Positions 35,135 to 43,875 are shown, counted from the stretch's first letter. The stretch: 49,614 bases of DNA from Gp6-AA40 sp050742535 (GCA_050742535.1 JBOGIQ010000008.1:1-49614); one strand, 5' to 3'. Translations and numbers: made by a program. Notes: generated from the sequence alone by a model not told the origin.

Positions 35135-36039
35135 GGCTGTCCCTCCACGAAAAGGCCGAGGACGATGTCTTCGAGCGTCGGCGTCGAGTACCGGATGTCG
35201 TCCACCGGAAGACCACTGAGTGCCGTGAGCAGCGGGCCGAGTGGTCCCGGGACGTCGAGCACCCACTCACGGTCGCGACGTGACACGGTCGTCACTCCGG
35301 GCAGGATGGGGATCGCGGTGGTGACAGGCTGCGAGAAGAGAATCGTCACGCGGCGCGGGTGTGTGCCTCTCAGTTCGTGCAGCGTGCGGACCGTCACCAG
35401 CGACCCGCGGCGGATCAACGCGATGCGCCCGCAGATCCGTTCGACCTCGGAGAGCACGTGCGACGACAGAAAAACGGTCGTGCGTCCGGCGGCCGCCAGT
35501 CCGGCGATCTCTTCGGCGAAGGCGTCGATCATCAGCGGATCGAGCCCGGACGTCGGCTCATCCAGAATCAGCACCTGCGGCTCGGACATCAGCGCCTGAA
35601 TGATGCCCAGCTTCCGCTTCATGCCGTGCGAGTAGTCGCGCATGCGGCGCTGCAGGTCGAGGTCGCTGACGTCAAACCGGCGGAACAGCGCGTCGAGCCG
35701 CGCCGGAGCCGGAGGGCGCGGTCCAATCGAGCCCAGGAACTTGAGATACGCGGCCCCGGTGAGCTCCGGGTACAGTGGCGTCTCGCCGGGGAGGTATCCG
35801 ATCCGGCGGCGTGCCTCCAGCGCCTCGCGATGGCAGTCGAACCCGAGCACCGCCGCGCTGCCTGACGTTGGCCGCAGCAGATCCATCATCAGCCGGATGG
35901 CAGTGGTCTTGCCGGCGCCGTTCGCGCCGAGAAACCCGAAGACCTCGCCTGGCTCCACCGTCAGCGACAGCCGTTCGAGGCCAACGACGCGCCCGTAGTA
36001 CTTCGTCAGGCCCTCGAGCGCGATTGCCGGCGCGCCCAT
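35128..36039 (-). CDS. ABC transporter ATP-binding protein
   Basis: The ATG at 36039 lies 1 base after the anti-sigma stop, giving 303 residues. Walker A is GANGAGKTT, the signature is the exporter variant YSHGMKRKLGI, and Walker B is VLILDEPTSGLDP, followed by the H-loop LSSHVL. This is the DrrA/NatA class. The C-terminal ~90 residues form the extra domain common in ABC-2 ATPases. It energises the permease in the next gene. Confidence 0.93.
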   Translation of the reverse strand: MGAPAIALEGLTKYYGRVVGLERLSLTVEPGEVFGFLGANGAGKTTAIRLMMDLLRPTSGSAAVLGFDCHREALEARRRIGYLPGETPLYPELTGAAYLKFLGSIGPRPPAPARLDALFRRFDVSDLDLQRRMRDYSHGMKRKLGIIQALMSEPQVLILDEPTSGLDPLMIDAFAEEIAGLAAAGRTTVFLSSHVLSEVERICGRIALIRRGSLVTVRTLHELRGTHPRRVTILFSQPVTTAIPILPGVTTVSRRDREWVLDVPGPLGPLLTALSGLPVDDIRYSTPTLEDIVLGLFVEGQPC

Positions 36040-36040
36040 C

Positions 36041-37117
36041 TCAGCGTCCTTGCATCCGGGCAAGCTCCCGCAGCACCACCGTCATCGAGTTGTCGGCCTC
36101 TCCGTTGCTGTCGCCCTCAATCACCACGTCATCCGGCCGCTGCTCGATCTCCCACTCGCCGGGCATGAGGCTGGCAGCCTTGATCTGCCTGATCAACCTG
36201 AACGAGACCTCGAACGGCACGCCCAGCATCGCGCCGCGCCCGAAGAACTCGCGCACGCGGAAATCGCCGCCGTCGATGTCCACGCGTGCGCGGCTGAGCA
36301 CGAGCGGCGTGCCTGTCGATGCAACCGGCATCTCCGGCAGCTCGATCACGTAATGCATGCCGCTCGAATCCTCGAGCACGCTCAGGTGCTGGTCGGCATT
36401 GATTTGCATCAAACGCAGCATGGCGGCGGCCTGCGTCTGCAGCAACTGGGGGGGCGACGCCATTGGCCCAGGGAGCGACGTGACGCGGACGATGAAGTTG
36501 CGGCCATCGATGCGATGCATCTCGGTCCGGCGCCGGCGGGCAGGATCCTGCGCGGTTGCGGCAACCAGCACATCGCTGCGATCGAATTGCGCCAGCTTGT
36601 ATCGAGCGGGATTGCCGCGGTCGAACAGCTGGACGATCCGATAGGGCCCGTCCGACAGACCGATACGCCCGCTGTAATCCGATGACAGTACGAGTTCGTA
36701 CTCGAGTACCTCGACGCCGGTGCCGCCGGTCATCTGCTCGAGCGAGCGGTCGAGAATCTGCGCGGCTGACAGCGTGGCGGGCGCGTCCACTCGAGGCAGC
36801 ACCACGAACATGATGACTGCCGCGGCGGCGGCGGTGGCAATGGCCGACGCCCACAGCGGCCTGCGCGTGCCCCACGACGGCCGCAGCACTGTTGCGCCCC
36901 GGGCAGCACCGGCCGCGTGCACCGCGTCGCGCACGCGGGAGGCCAGCGCGGCGGACGGCATGTCCTCCGGGATCGTGGACGCCAGCGTGGCCATCAGGCG
37001 GCGCCGCTCGTCCAGGCGCGCGGCGCAACCCGTGCAGTTCTCCACATGCGCGGCGAGTTCGGCCGCGGCCTCGCCGTCCGCGAGCTGTTGAATCTGGACA
37101 TCAGTCAGGCAACGCAC
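36041..37117 (-). CDS. Anti-sigma factor with zinc finger and extracytoplasmic domain
   Basis: The GTG at 37117 has AGAGGAG 8 nt upstream; the product has 358 residues. The N-terminal ZAS motif is HVENCTGC (H, then CxxC), typical of anti-sigma factors that bind their ECF partner. One membrane segment (WASAIATAAAAAVIMFVVLP) leads to an outer beta-rich domain (LEYELVLSSDYSGRIG, RRRTEMHRIDGRNFIVRV, MHYVIELPEM). The outer domain resembles lipoprotein-binding LolA/MucB-type sensors, which is an inference. It lies 12 bp after the sigma-factor gene and 1 bp before the ABC ATPase gene. Confidence 0.85.
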   Translation of the reverse strand: MRCLTDVQIQQLADGEAAAELAAHVENCTGCAARLDERRRLMATLASTIPEDMPSAALASRVRDAVHAAGAARGATVLRPSWGTRRPLWASAIATAAAAAVIMFVVLPRVDAPATLSAAQILDRSLEQMTGGTGVEVLEYELVLSSDYSGRIGLSDGPYRIVQLFDRGNPARYKLAQFDRSDVLVAATAQDPARRRRTEMHRIDGRNFIVRVTSLPGPMASPPQLLQTQAAAMLRLMQINADQHLSVLEDSSGMHYVIELPEMPVASTGTPLVLSRARVDIDGGDFRVREFFGRGAMLGVPFEVSFRLIRQIKAASLMPGEWEIEQRPDDVVIEGDSNGEADNSMTVVLRELARMQGR

Positions 37118-37129
37118 GATCGTTCTCCT

Positions 37130-37636
37130 CTAGGATCCGCATGTCTCGACCTGGCGCTTCCATCGATCGACCGCACGGGCGAGCAGCCGCCCGACCGACA
37201 CCGGCCGGATGCCGGCGGCGCGAGCGATCTCTGCGTACGACAGGCCATGGGCGCGCAGCGAGAGCAGCAGGCGGTCGCGCGGCGCGAGCGAGGCGAGCGC
37301 CTGCCGCGCCGACGCGATCTCGCCGGTCGCGTCCTGCGGCGAAACTGTTCGCGAGTCGGCCTCGGCGTTCCATGGCAGCCATCGCGAGCGGGTGCGTATG
37401 CGGTCGCGACAGCCATTGGCCGCAACGGTGAAGAGCCATGCGCGCAAGTTGCCTCGGTCACCTCCGGACTGCAGATGCCGGAGCAGCTTCAGGAATGTGT
37501 CCTGGACGACGTCTTCGGCCTCGTCGCCGGTGCGAAGCATCGAGCGGCAGAAGCGGTAGACCGCCGTCCCCTCGGCGGCAAAGAGTCTCAGTACTTCGTC
37601 CTGCGGCTCAGGAGTCTGAAGCGTTGGCAATCGCAA
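37130..37636 (-). CDS. ECF-family RNA polymerase sigma factor
   Basis: The 168 residues show region 2 (VYRFCRSMLRTGDEAEDVVQ, DTFLKLLRHL, NLRAWLFTVAANGCRDRIR) and region 4 (LASLAPRDRLLLSLRAHGLS, YAEIARAAGIRPVSVGRLLA). The start is uncertain: no ATG or GTG opens this frame, so a TTG at 37636 or 37630 is likely. It is the first gene of sigma / anti-sigma / ABC ATPase / permease, implying that the exporter is part of the sigma factor's response. The upstream region is filled with repeats. Confidence 0.88.
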   Translation of the reverse strand: MRLPTLQTPEPQDEVLRLFAAEGTAVYRFCRSMLRTGDEAEDVVQDTFLKLLRHLQSGGDRGNLRAWLFTVAANGCRDRIRTRSRWLPWNAEADSRTVSPQDATGEIASARQALASLAPRDRLLLSLRAHGLSYAEIARAAGIRPVSVGRLLARAVDRWKRQVETCGS

Positions 37637-37679
37637 CCACGATTACACGTATAACGGCGGTACTGGAAGGTTTGTGACG

Positions 37680-37771
37680 GTGCGAGGGATCTTCGCTGGT
37701 CGGTGCGAAGTTCCTGACGCGGTCGGTGCGAGGGCGCTGACGCTGGCTAGTGCGAGAGGTTCTGACGCCGG
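37680..37771 (+). repeat. Repeat array A, units GTCGGTGCGA..., plus orientation
   Basis: The core GTGCGA recurs at 37680, 37703, 37726 and 37750 (spacing 23, 23, 24 bp). The fuller unit is GTCGGTGCGAAG followed by TTCCTGACGCG or a variant. It is more diverged than array B, with which it shares the core on the opposite strand. Confidence 0.75.
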
Positions 37772-37864
37772 TCTTCGCAATTTGCTTCGCGGGTCGGTTC
37801 AATAGCGGGCGGTCAGCCGGAATACAAAAATGAGCGACTTCGCCACAACCGCGAAGTCCGTTTG

Positions 37865-37996
37865 CACCGACCCGGCGCAGCCTGTTCGCACCGACCCGGC
37901 GCAGCCTGCTTCGCACCGACCCGGCGCAGCCTGCTTCGCACCGCCCCGGCGCAGCCTGCTTCGCACCGCCCCGGCACAGCCTGTTCGCACCAACCC
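37865..37996 (-). repeat. Repeat array B, 24-25 bp units, minus orientation
   Basis: Units on the + strand start with CACCGACCC or CACCGCCCC at 37865, 37889, 37914, 37939 and 37964, each ending in GCAGCCTGCTTCG or GCAGCCTGTTCG, plus a 9-bp partial at 37988-37996. The array touches the TAA stop of the lactonase-like gene (37997-37999). There are no unique spacers. Confidence 0.9.
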
Positions 37997-38881
37997 TTAA
38001 TCGTAGAATGCCGGCGCTTTCCTGACCTTCGCCATTGCCGTAAAGTCGTGTTGAATCCACAGACGGGCGCCGGTCTTCTCGAGGAACGCCTCGAGGGCCT
38101 CACGCGACTGCCGGGTCTGATCCATATCGAATTCGAACGTCGGCAGCCGGTTGAGCGTCCGCTCTTCCGGGTAGTGATAGAGGTCGCCCGACAGCACGAT
38201 GCCGCCGGTCTTTGCGAGCCTGACGTACAGCACCTGATGTCCCGGCGTATGCCCCTTCGACAGCTTGATCACGACCGTCCCATCGCGGAAGACATCGTGA
38301 TCGTCGCCTGAAATCAGTACTGTTTTTCCGTTTTTCAGCTCCGCGAACGTCGACGGCTGCGGCGGGTCCGGCACCTTCTCGGGCAGCATCACGTCGCGCT
38401 CGACCTGCCGCGCCAGCCACGTCGACCTCACGAACTGGTTGGCGTTGGCCGTGTGATCCCAGTGGTAGTGCGAGAGCGCAAGATACGTGATGTCTGACGG
38501 CGCATAGCCGATCGCGGCAAGCTGCGCCTTCATCGTGGTGCGCAGGGTGACGATCCGTTCCTGGCCATTCGACAGGACCAGCCGCCGCCGCACCGGCTTC
38601 CCGTTCGGTGTCCACGTGTCGTCCGCGATCGCGCCGGTATCCCACATCAGCGTTCCTCTCGGATGCGCGATCAGGAATGCCGTGACGGACAACTGTGCGG
38701 CCGAGATTTCTTCTTTCGTCAGCCGATAACGGGCGGGATCCGATTCGAGCGTGCCGCCGTCCAGAACGTAGAGGCGGACCGACTGGGGAAGGCGAGGCGA
38801 TTGTCTGGACTGGCCGACGGCTGGCTGAAGCGCGAGGAGGGCAGCGAGCGCCAGCGCACCAACTGCAGCTCCTCGTCGCAT
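37997..38881 (-). CDS. Exported metallo-beta-lactamase-fold hydrolase (AHL-lactonase-like)
   Basis: The ATG at 38881 gives 294 residues with a signal peptide (GAAVGALALAALLALQPAVG); a GTG at 38890 is possible. The metal site is HxHxDH in ALSHYHWDHTANANQF. A distal His lies in KGHTPGHQVLYV and the bridging Asp in IVLSGDLYHY, with a final H in WIQHDF. The spacing resembles AiiA-type N-acyl-homoserine lactonases, which open lactone rings. Other MBL hydrolases remain possible. It is the last gene of a three-gene operon of exported proteins. Confidence 0.85.
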   Translation of the reverse strand: MRRGAAVGALALAALLALQPAVGQSRQSPRLPQSVRLYVLDGGTLESDPARYRLTKEEISAAQLSVTAFLIAHPRGTLMWDTGAIADDTWTPNGKPVRRRLVLSNGQERIVTLRTTMKAQLAAIGYAPSDITYLALSHYHWDHTANANQFVRSTWLARQVERDVMLPEKVPDPPQPSTFAELKNGKTVLISGDDHDVFRDGTVVIKLSKGHTPGHQVLYVRLAKTGGIVLSGDLYHYPEERTLNRLPTFEFDMDQTRQSREALEAFLEKTGARLWIQHDFTAMAKVRKAPAFYD

Positions 38882-38890
38882 TGCTCGCAC

Positions 38891-40462
38891 CTACTTCTTG
38901 ATGCCCAGCGCCGTGAGGACCTTCTGTGCGTAGGCCTCGTCGAGCTTGTTCAGGACGTCGGCGCTCGGATATTCCTTGATTTCGCCGATGACGTGCGGTG
39001 GCGCGTTGCGATCCTTGAAACGATCCCATTTCGGGAGGTTCCTGCCGTTGGGATCGCCCGTGCGCGCGAAGTTGACCCAGTACGACGACATCTGATCCGC
39101 GACCTCGCGGTCCCGCGCCGACTCCATTACCAGCTTCGGCGAGCTGCGGTCGGGAATCATCCGCGGGGCGTGGAGGTTGTTGAAGACGTAGACCATCTCC
39201 GCCGCGTGCGTCGCGCGCAGATTCGGGACGCCCGGCTCGTGCGGCGGCTCGTGCGTGAACACGTAAAAGTACGCCTTCCGGCCGAGCTGCGTCTGCTTCT
39301 CCGCGAAAATGCGGGCGTGCCACGCCATCGCGTCGCGCTGTGCGGTGTTGGTGTTGGCGGCGCCCCCGAAGCCCGTGTGCTCGTCCTTGTTGAATCCGGC
39401 GATCACGTCGACCGGATTCTGTCTGCCATTCGCGAATGTGATCGAGAGGTCCTCAGGAATGATCCATCCGTCGACGATCGGCTGTCCGCCGCCAAGTCCC
39501 ATCGTTCTGATCTCGGCGGTACTCCTGGCGCGCAGCTCGGCAAGCGGCGGCACTGGTGCGGGCGCTGGTGGGGCTGCCGGTGCTGGTGGAGCTGCTGGCG
39601 CCTGACCCTGACCACGACCGCCGCCGCGCCCGGCACCACCGGCGCGTGGACCAGCGGCGGCCTCCGCCTGCTCGCGCGTCCGCATGACTCCCATTCCGAG
39701 CCCCATCCACCCGCCGCTCTCGGTGATCGCTTTGTGGAAGAGGCCCTTCGCGACCGGGGATCCGCTCAGCATGCCGACGATGGCCGCGCCGGCGGATTCA
39801 CCAAAGATCGTCACGTTGTTGGGATCGCCGCCAAAGTTGGCGATGTTCGCCTTGACCCAGCGCAAGGCAGCGATCGCGTCGGCCAGCGCCTGGTTCCCGG
39901 AGGCTTTGTGAGGCGATTCCTTCGTGAGCTCCGGGTGAGCGTAGAAGCCGAAGATCCCGAGGCGGTAATTGAAGTTCACGAGGACGACACCCTTCTTCGC
40001 GAGGTTCTCGCCGTCGTTGTGCGGGGTGTTGCCACCGCCTTCGGTGTAGGCGCCGCCGTAGATCCAGACCATCACCGGCCGCCGGTCGTTCGCGCGGTTG
40101 GCCTGCGTCCAGACGTTCAGGTACAGGCAGTCCTCGCTCGGCTGCGGTGAATCGGGCAGGTCGATCGTGACGTTGACCGGCTGACGGTTCGGTGCCGGAT
40201 TCTGTACGCACGGGCTGCCCCAGTACTTCGCCTCGCGGACGCCCTCCCATTTCTGGACCGGCTGCGGCTCCCGCCACCGCAGACTTCCGATCGGCGGAGT
40301 GCCGAACGGAATGCCCCGGAAGATCTGCACGCCCGACTTCAGTGTCTCGCCGGTGAGCAGTCCGCTGTCGGTCTTGACCGGATCGGGAATCGCGGCCGGC
40401 GTCGTGACGGTGGACGCCGCAACGGCGGCGACGATGACGACGATCGCAGTCCTGGCGTTCAT
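38891..40462 (-). CDS. Type-B carboxylesterase, exported
   Basis: The ATG at 40462 shares its G-T-A overlap (TAATG) with the preceding stop, giving 523 residues with a signal peptide (TAIVVIVAAVAASTVTTPAA). The alpha/beta-hydrolase motifs are FRGIPFGTPPIGSLRW, SEDCLYLNVW, VMVWIYGGAYTEGG and the nucleophile elbow FGESAGAA. The acidic residue probably lies in FNKDEHTGF, and the catalytic His cannot be placed with certainty. A Gly/Ala/Pro-rich insert of about 45 residues follows the nucleophile domain. It hydrolyses carboxyl esters; the substrate is unknown. Confidence 0.9.
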   Translation of the reverse strand: MNARTAIVVIVAAVAASTVTTPAAIPDPVKTDSGLLTGETLKSGVQIFRGIPFGTPPIGSLRWREPQPVQKWEGVREAKYWGSPCVQNPAPNRQPVNVTIDLPDSPQPSEDCLYLNVWTQANRANDRRPVMVWIYGGAYTEGGGNTPHNDGENLAKKGVVLVNFNYRLGIFGFYAHPELTKESPHKASGNQALADAIAALRWVKANIANFGGDPNNVTIFGESAGAAIVGMLSGSPVAKGLFHKAITESGGWMGLGMGVMRTREQAEAAAGPRAGGAGRGGGRGQGQAPAAPPAPAAPPAPAPVPPLAELRARSTAEIRTMGLGGGQPIVDGWIIPEDLSITFANGRQNPVDVIAGFNKDEHTGFGGAANTNTAQRDAMAWHARIFAEKQTQLGRKAYFYVFTHEPPHEPGVPNLRATHAAEMVYVFNNLHAPRMIPDRSSPKLVMESARDREVADQMSSYWVNFARTGDPNGRNLPKWDRFKDRNAPPHVIGEIKEYPSADVLNKLDEAYAQKVLTALGIKK

Positions 40463-41664
40463 TAACGTGTCGGCACCGTGTTGGTGTCGCCTACCGGAAG
40501 GCCTCGTTCGGCGCGCGACGAGTTGATGTAGTCGCGAATTGTCCGGTTGCCCTCGTGGCAGGCGTATTCCCACCACTCATAGCTGTTGTCGAGCTTGATC
40601 GGGTATCGCACGGTATACGGTCGCGTCATCACCACCGGATCTTCCACCTTCATCTCGTACAGAAGGTAATCCTTGTTCAGGCGCGTAAACCGCTCTGTCG
40701 TTTTCATCCGCTCGCTGACCGGCCAGCGGTTTCCCCCTGGAATTCCTGGTGGCGTACCGTACACGCCCAGGTTCGTACCCGAGGGGCCCGGCTTGTAGTT
40801 CGTCGTCTCGACGACCAGCGTGTTGCCGTCCCAGCGGCCGCGCGGCTCACCCATGTAGTGGCTGTGCGCAGCCTTCAGCGGAGGCCGCCCGTCGGTATAG
40901 ATGATGCGATCCTCATGGATCATCTCGAGGCTGAGGACAACCATGCCCGGCGCCTGGAAGATCTTGATGCCGTTGTTGTACCGGTAGGCCATCATCGATG
41001 TCGGCATGCCGCGGGTGATACAACGGTCCCAGCTGTCGAAGTCAGTCCAGTGATCCCAGAGCTGTTTTTCCTGAGGACCGATTGACCAGCTGCTCCGCAT
41101 CAGCGCTGATCGCCGTCGGCCTTCGTCTGTGAGCTCCGGCAGCTGGCCGTTCGGCGGGTCCATGATCGTCGAGCGCTGACGCAACGGCGTCTGCGGATCC
41201 GTGACGCCGCCCTGGAGTGCTGCACCGAAGTCGCCTCGCGCGAGCGCCTGCGTCGCGTTGTCGCCTTCCTTCTCGAGCCGCGTGAACCGCTCCATGACGA
41301 CCTTGTATTCCGCGTCGCTCAGGAACGGTGTCGTCGGGTCACACGGCGGCGCAGGCGGGGTGTTCGGAGCGGGCGCTGCCGGACCCGCCCCGCGCCCGCG
41401 CGGAGGGTTCGCGGGGCACGAGTTCGGGCCGCGGACCAGGTTGATGCCAGCGGGAATCGGCCATGTCCCCTCGAGGTCGGGTTCGCCCCACGCGGTTCGC
41501 GGATGAATCCACCCCTTGGGCGTTTCGATGAACTGGTTTGCTTCGCTCGCAGCGACTCCCGGTGACGGCTGACCAGGTGCCTGAGCGCTCGCCGCGACGA
41601 CGAAGAGGCCGGCGGCAAAGGCACCGAGCACACAGTTTCGGGCAGATTCAGCAATGAAATGCAT
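40462..41664 (-). CDS. Uncharacterised exported protein, acidobacterial/proteobacterial family
   Basis: The 400 residues have a signal peptide (VLGAFAAGLFVVAASAQ). Recognisable family blocks are DLEGTWPIPAG, SWDRCITRGMPTSMMAYRYN, IFQAPGMVVLSLEMIHEDRI, YTDGRPPLKAAHSHYMGEPR, WDGNTLVVETTNYKPG and TTERFTRLNKDYLLYE. Such proteins are common and numerous in acidobacterial genomes, but I know no function. A Pro/Ala-rich insert with an isolated Cys pair sits near residue 90. It is the first gene of the operon with the carboxylesterase and lactonase-like genes. Confidence 0.8.
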   Translation of the reverse strand: MHFIAESARNCVLGAFAAGLFVVAASAQAPGQPSPGVAASEANQFIETPKGWIHPRTAWGEPDLEGTWPIPAGINLVRGPNSCPANPPRGRGAGPAAPAPNTPPAPPCDPTTPFLSDAEYKVVMERFTRLEKEGDNATQALARGDFGAALQGGVTDPQTPLRQRSTIMDPPNGQLPELTDEGRRRSALMRSSWSIGPQEKQLWDHWTDFDSWDRCITRGMPTSMMAYRYNNGIKIFQAPGMVVLSLEMIHEDRIIYTDGRPPLKAAHSHYMGEPRGRWDGNTLVVETTNYKPGPSGTNLGVYGTPPGIPGGNRWPVSERMKTTERFTRLNKDYLLYEMKVEDPVVMTRPYTVRYPIKLDNSYEWWEYACHEGNRTIRDYINSSRAERGLPVGDTNTVPTR

Positions 41665-41786
41665 GACGTCGATCTTACCCTGCGCCGATCGCGCGCCGCA
41701 GGGCGAACGAATGCGTTTCCGGTACGGCTCATGCTCCGCGATTCACGTACGACCAGACGTGTTCGCGGATATGACAGGAGGTGGCC

Positions 41787-42617
41787 GTGGCGGTTGCAAC
41801 TGAACAGCGGATCGATCCGACGCTACGCGGGAGTCAGCCATTCGGCTGGCACGAATCGGAAGACATCAACAGTCAGGTGAACGTCGGGCGCATCGAGCGC
41901 TGGATGTCGCTCATTGCCGGCGGCGTGCTGGCTGCCTACGCCATCAAGCGCAGGACGGCCGGCAGCGGAATGGCCGCGCTCGCCGCGGGTGAGCTGATGT
42001 ATCGCGGCGCCACCGGGCACTGCCACCTGTATCAGGCGCTGGGCGTCAACCACGCCGAGGGCCACGCATTCGAACGCGGCACGGGCGTGATCGCGGATCG
42101 CGGCTCCGACACACGGCGCCGCCTGGGCGGCCGCCGCGGAATCCACGTCGAGGAGTCGGTCACCGTCAACCGCCCGATCGCGGAAGTGTACCGATTCTGG
42201 CGCGATTTCGAAAACCTTCCCCGATTCATGCGTCATCTGGAGTCGGTGGCGATGCGCGAGGAAGGCGTGTCGCGCTGGGCGGCCAAGGGACCGGCAGGCA
42301 CCCGTGTCGAGTGGGACGCGCGAATCATCAACGACGTTGAAAACAAGGTTATCGGCTGGCAGTCGCTCGACGGCTCGACGGTTGCCACCGCCGGATCGGT
42401 GAACTTCGCGGAGACCGGTCACGGCACCGCAGTGCGCGTGCACCTCCAATACAACCCGCCGGCCGGAAAGCTCGGTTCGACCATCGCGTGGCTGCTCGGC
42501 GAGGAACCGGGTCTGCAGATTCGCGAGGACTTGCGCCGGTTCAAAGCGCTGCTCGAAACCGGTGAGATCCCGACGACGGAAGGACAGCCGTCCGGACGCA
42601 CCGCGAGGACCCGGTGA
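41787..42617 (+). CDS. DUF2892 membrane segment fused to SRPBCC domain
   Basis: The GTG at 41787 lies 7 nt after AGGAG; the product has 276 residues. The N-terminal part (VGRIERWMSLIAGGVLAAYA, then GMAALAAGELMYRGATGHCH) is the DUF2892/YgaP-like transmembrane hairpin. The C-terminal ~150 residues are a START-like SRPBCC domain: IHVEESVTVNRPIAEVYRFW, RDFENLPRFMRHLESV, and the final TIAWLLGEEPGLQIREDLRR typical of the polyketide_cyc2 group. It probably binds a hydrophobic ligand at the membrane. It overlaps the alcohol dehydrogenase gene by one base. Confidence 0.85.
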   Translation: MAVATEQRIDPTLRGSQPFGWHESEDINSQVNVGRIERWMSLIAGGVLAAYAIKRRTAGSGMAALAAGELMYRGATGHCHLYQALGVNHAEGHAFERGTGVIADRGSDTRRRLGGRRGIHVEESVTVNRPIAEVYRFWRDFENLPRFMRHLESVAMREEGVSRWAAKGPAGTRVEWDARIINDVENKVIGWQSLDGSTVATAGSVNFAETGHGTAVRVHLQYNPPAGKLGSTIAWLLGEEPGLQIREDLRRFKALLETGEIPTTEGQPSGRTARTR

Positions 42618-43786
42618 TGAAGGCCGTCTGCTGGGAGCGGACGCACCACGTCGCGGTCGAGGATGTGCCGGACCCGTCGATTCTCAATCCGCGCGACGCC
42701 ATCGTCCGCATCACCTCGACCGCAATCTGCGGCTCCGACCTGCACCTCTACAACGGGTTCATTCCCACGATGCAGGCCGGCGACATCCTCGGCCACGAAT
42801 TCATGGGCGAGGTCGTCGAGGTCGGCACCGGCGTGAGCAACCTGCAGAAAGGGGACCGGGTGATCGTCCCGTTCCCGATTGCGTGCGGGCGCTGCTTCTT
42901 CTGCACGCACGACCTGTGGTCCTGCTGCGACAACTCGAATCCGAACGCGGCGCTGGCCGAAAAACTTTACGGGTTTTCGGCGGCGGGCCTGTTCGGTTAT
43001 TCCCACATGATGGGTGGATACGCCGGCGGCCAGGCGCAGTATGCCCGGGTGCCTTACGCCGATGTGGGTCCGTTCAAGGTGCCGGCGACGCTCACGGACG
43101 AGCAGGTTCTCTTTCTGACCGACATCTTCCCGACCGGATACATGGCGGCCGAGAACTGCGACATCGCGGGCGGCGAGACGATTGCCGTCTGGGGATGCGG
43201 ACCGGTGGGACAGTTTGCGATCCGCAGTGCGTTCCTGCTTGGCGCGAAACGGGTTATCGCCATCGATACGGTGCCCGAGCGGCTGCAGATGGCCGCCGAC
43301 GGGGGCGCCGAAACGCTCGATTCATTGCACGACGATGTGTTCGAGCGGCTCAAGGACCTGACGGGCGGTCTCGGCCCCGATGCGTGCATCGACGCGGTGG
43401 GAATGGAAGCGCACGGTGCCAAAGCCGATTACTGGTACGACAAGGCCAAGACGATGACCTTCATGGCGACCGATCGCGCCAGCGCGCTCCGCCAGGCGAT
43501 CAACTCCTGCCGCAAGGGCGGTGTCGTCTCGGTGCCCGGCGTCTACGGCGGGTTCGTCGACAAGGTGCCGGTGGGCGCGGCATTCAACAAGGGACTGACG
43601 CTGCGGATGGGGCAGACGCACGTCCACAAGTACTTGCCGCGATTGCTGCAGCACATCGAGAAAGGTGACATCGATCCTTCGTTCGTCGTCACGCACACGG
43701 TGTCGCTCGACAGCGCGCCGGAAATGTACCGGACGTTCAGGGACAAGAAGGACGGCTGCATCAAAGTGGTGATGAAGCCGCATTAG
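42617..43786 (+). CDS. Zinc-dependent alcohol dehydrogenase (MDR, formaldehyde-dehydrogenase-like)
   Basis: The ATG at 42617 gives 389 residues. Catalytic zinc ligands lie in AICGSDLHLYNG and ILGHEFMGEVVEVG. The structural zinc is bound by CGRCFFCTHDLWSCC. The Rossmann motif is VWGCGPVGQFAIRSA, followed by an acidic IDTVPERL that predicts NAD preference. The MMGGYAGGQAQYARVPYAD segment and the overall length match the glutathione-independent formaldehyde-dehydrogenase-like branch. The substrate is not determined. The gene often accompanies SRPBCC/DUF2892 proteins, as here. Confidence 0.9.
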   Translation: MKAVCWERTHHVAVEDVPDPSILNPRDAIVRITSTAICGSDLHLYNGFIPTMQAGDILGHEFMGEVVEVGTGVSNLQKGDRVIVPFPIACGRCFFCTHDLWSCCDNSNPNAALAEKLYGFSAAGLFGYSHMMGGYAGGQAQYARVPYADVGPFKVPATLTDEQVLFLTDIFPTGYMAAENCDIAGGETIAVWGCGPVGQFAIRSAFLLGAKRVIAIDTVPERLQMAADGGAETLDSLHDDVFERLKDLTGGLGPDACIDAVGMEAHGAKADYWYDKAKTMTFMATDRASALRQAINSCRKGGVVSVPGVYGGFVDKVPVGAAFNKGLTLRMGQTHVHKYLPRLLQHIEKGDIDPSFVVTHTVSLDSAPEMYRTFRDKKDGCIKVVMKPH

Positions 43787-43789
43787 GTT

Positions 43790-43870
43790 GGCTGGGTGGC
43801 CTGGGTTGCCTGGGTGGCCTGGGTGGCCTGGGTTGGCTGGGTGGCCTGGGTTGCCTGGGTGGCCTGGGTT
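43790..43870 (+). repeat. Nonad tandem tract GCCTGGGTK, nine units
   Basis: Nine uninterrupted 9-bp units: GGCTGGGTG, GCCTGGGTT, GCCTGGGTG, GCCTGGGTG, GCCTGGGTT, GGCTGGGTG, GCCTGGGTT, GCCTGGGTG, GCCTGGGTT. It fills nearly the whole space between the convergent stops of the dehydrogenase (43786) and the methyltransferase (43876). Confidence 0.95.
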
Positions 43871-43875
43871 GCTCA

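Larger units (their letters stand above)
37637..37996. other. 360-bp intergenic region with two inverted repeat arrays
   Basis: The only gap over 300 bp. From left to right it holds the presumed sigma-factor promoter (37637-37675), a plus-oriented array of 23-24 bp repeats (37680-37771), an about 90-bp unique centre, and a minus-oriented array of 24-25 bp repeats (37865-37996). Short frames run through the repeats, but none looks like a protein. Confidence 0.75.

Noticed and set aside
37865..37996. CRISPR array
   Set aside because: The 24-25 bp units are directly adjacent with no spacers, and no cas gene is nearby.
43790..43870. A collagen-like or Trp/Pro/Gly-rich small protein
   Set aside because: The frame is produced only by the nonad repeat and lies between two convergent stops with no start signal.
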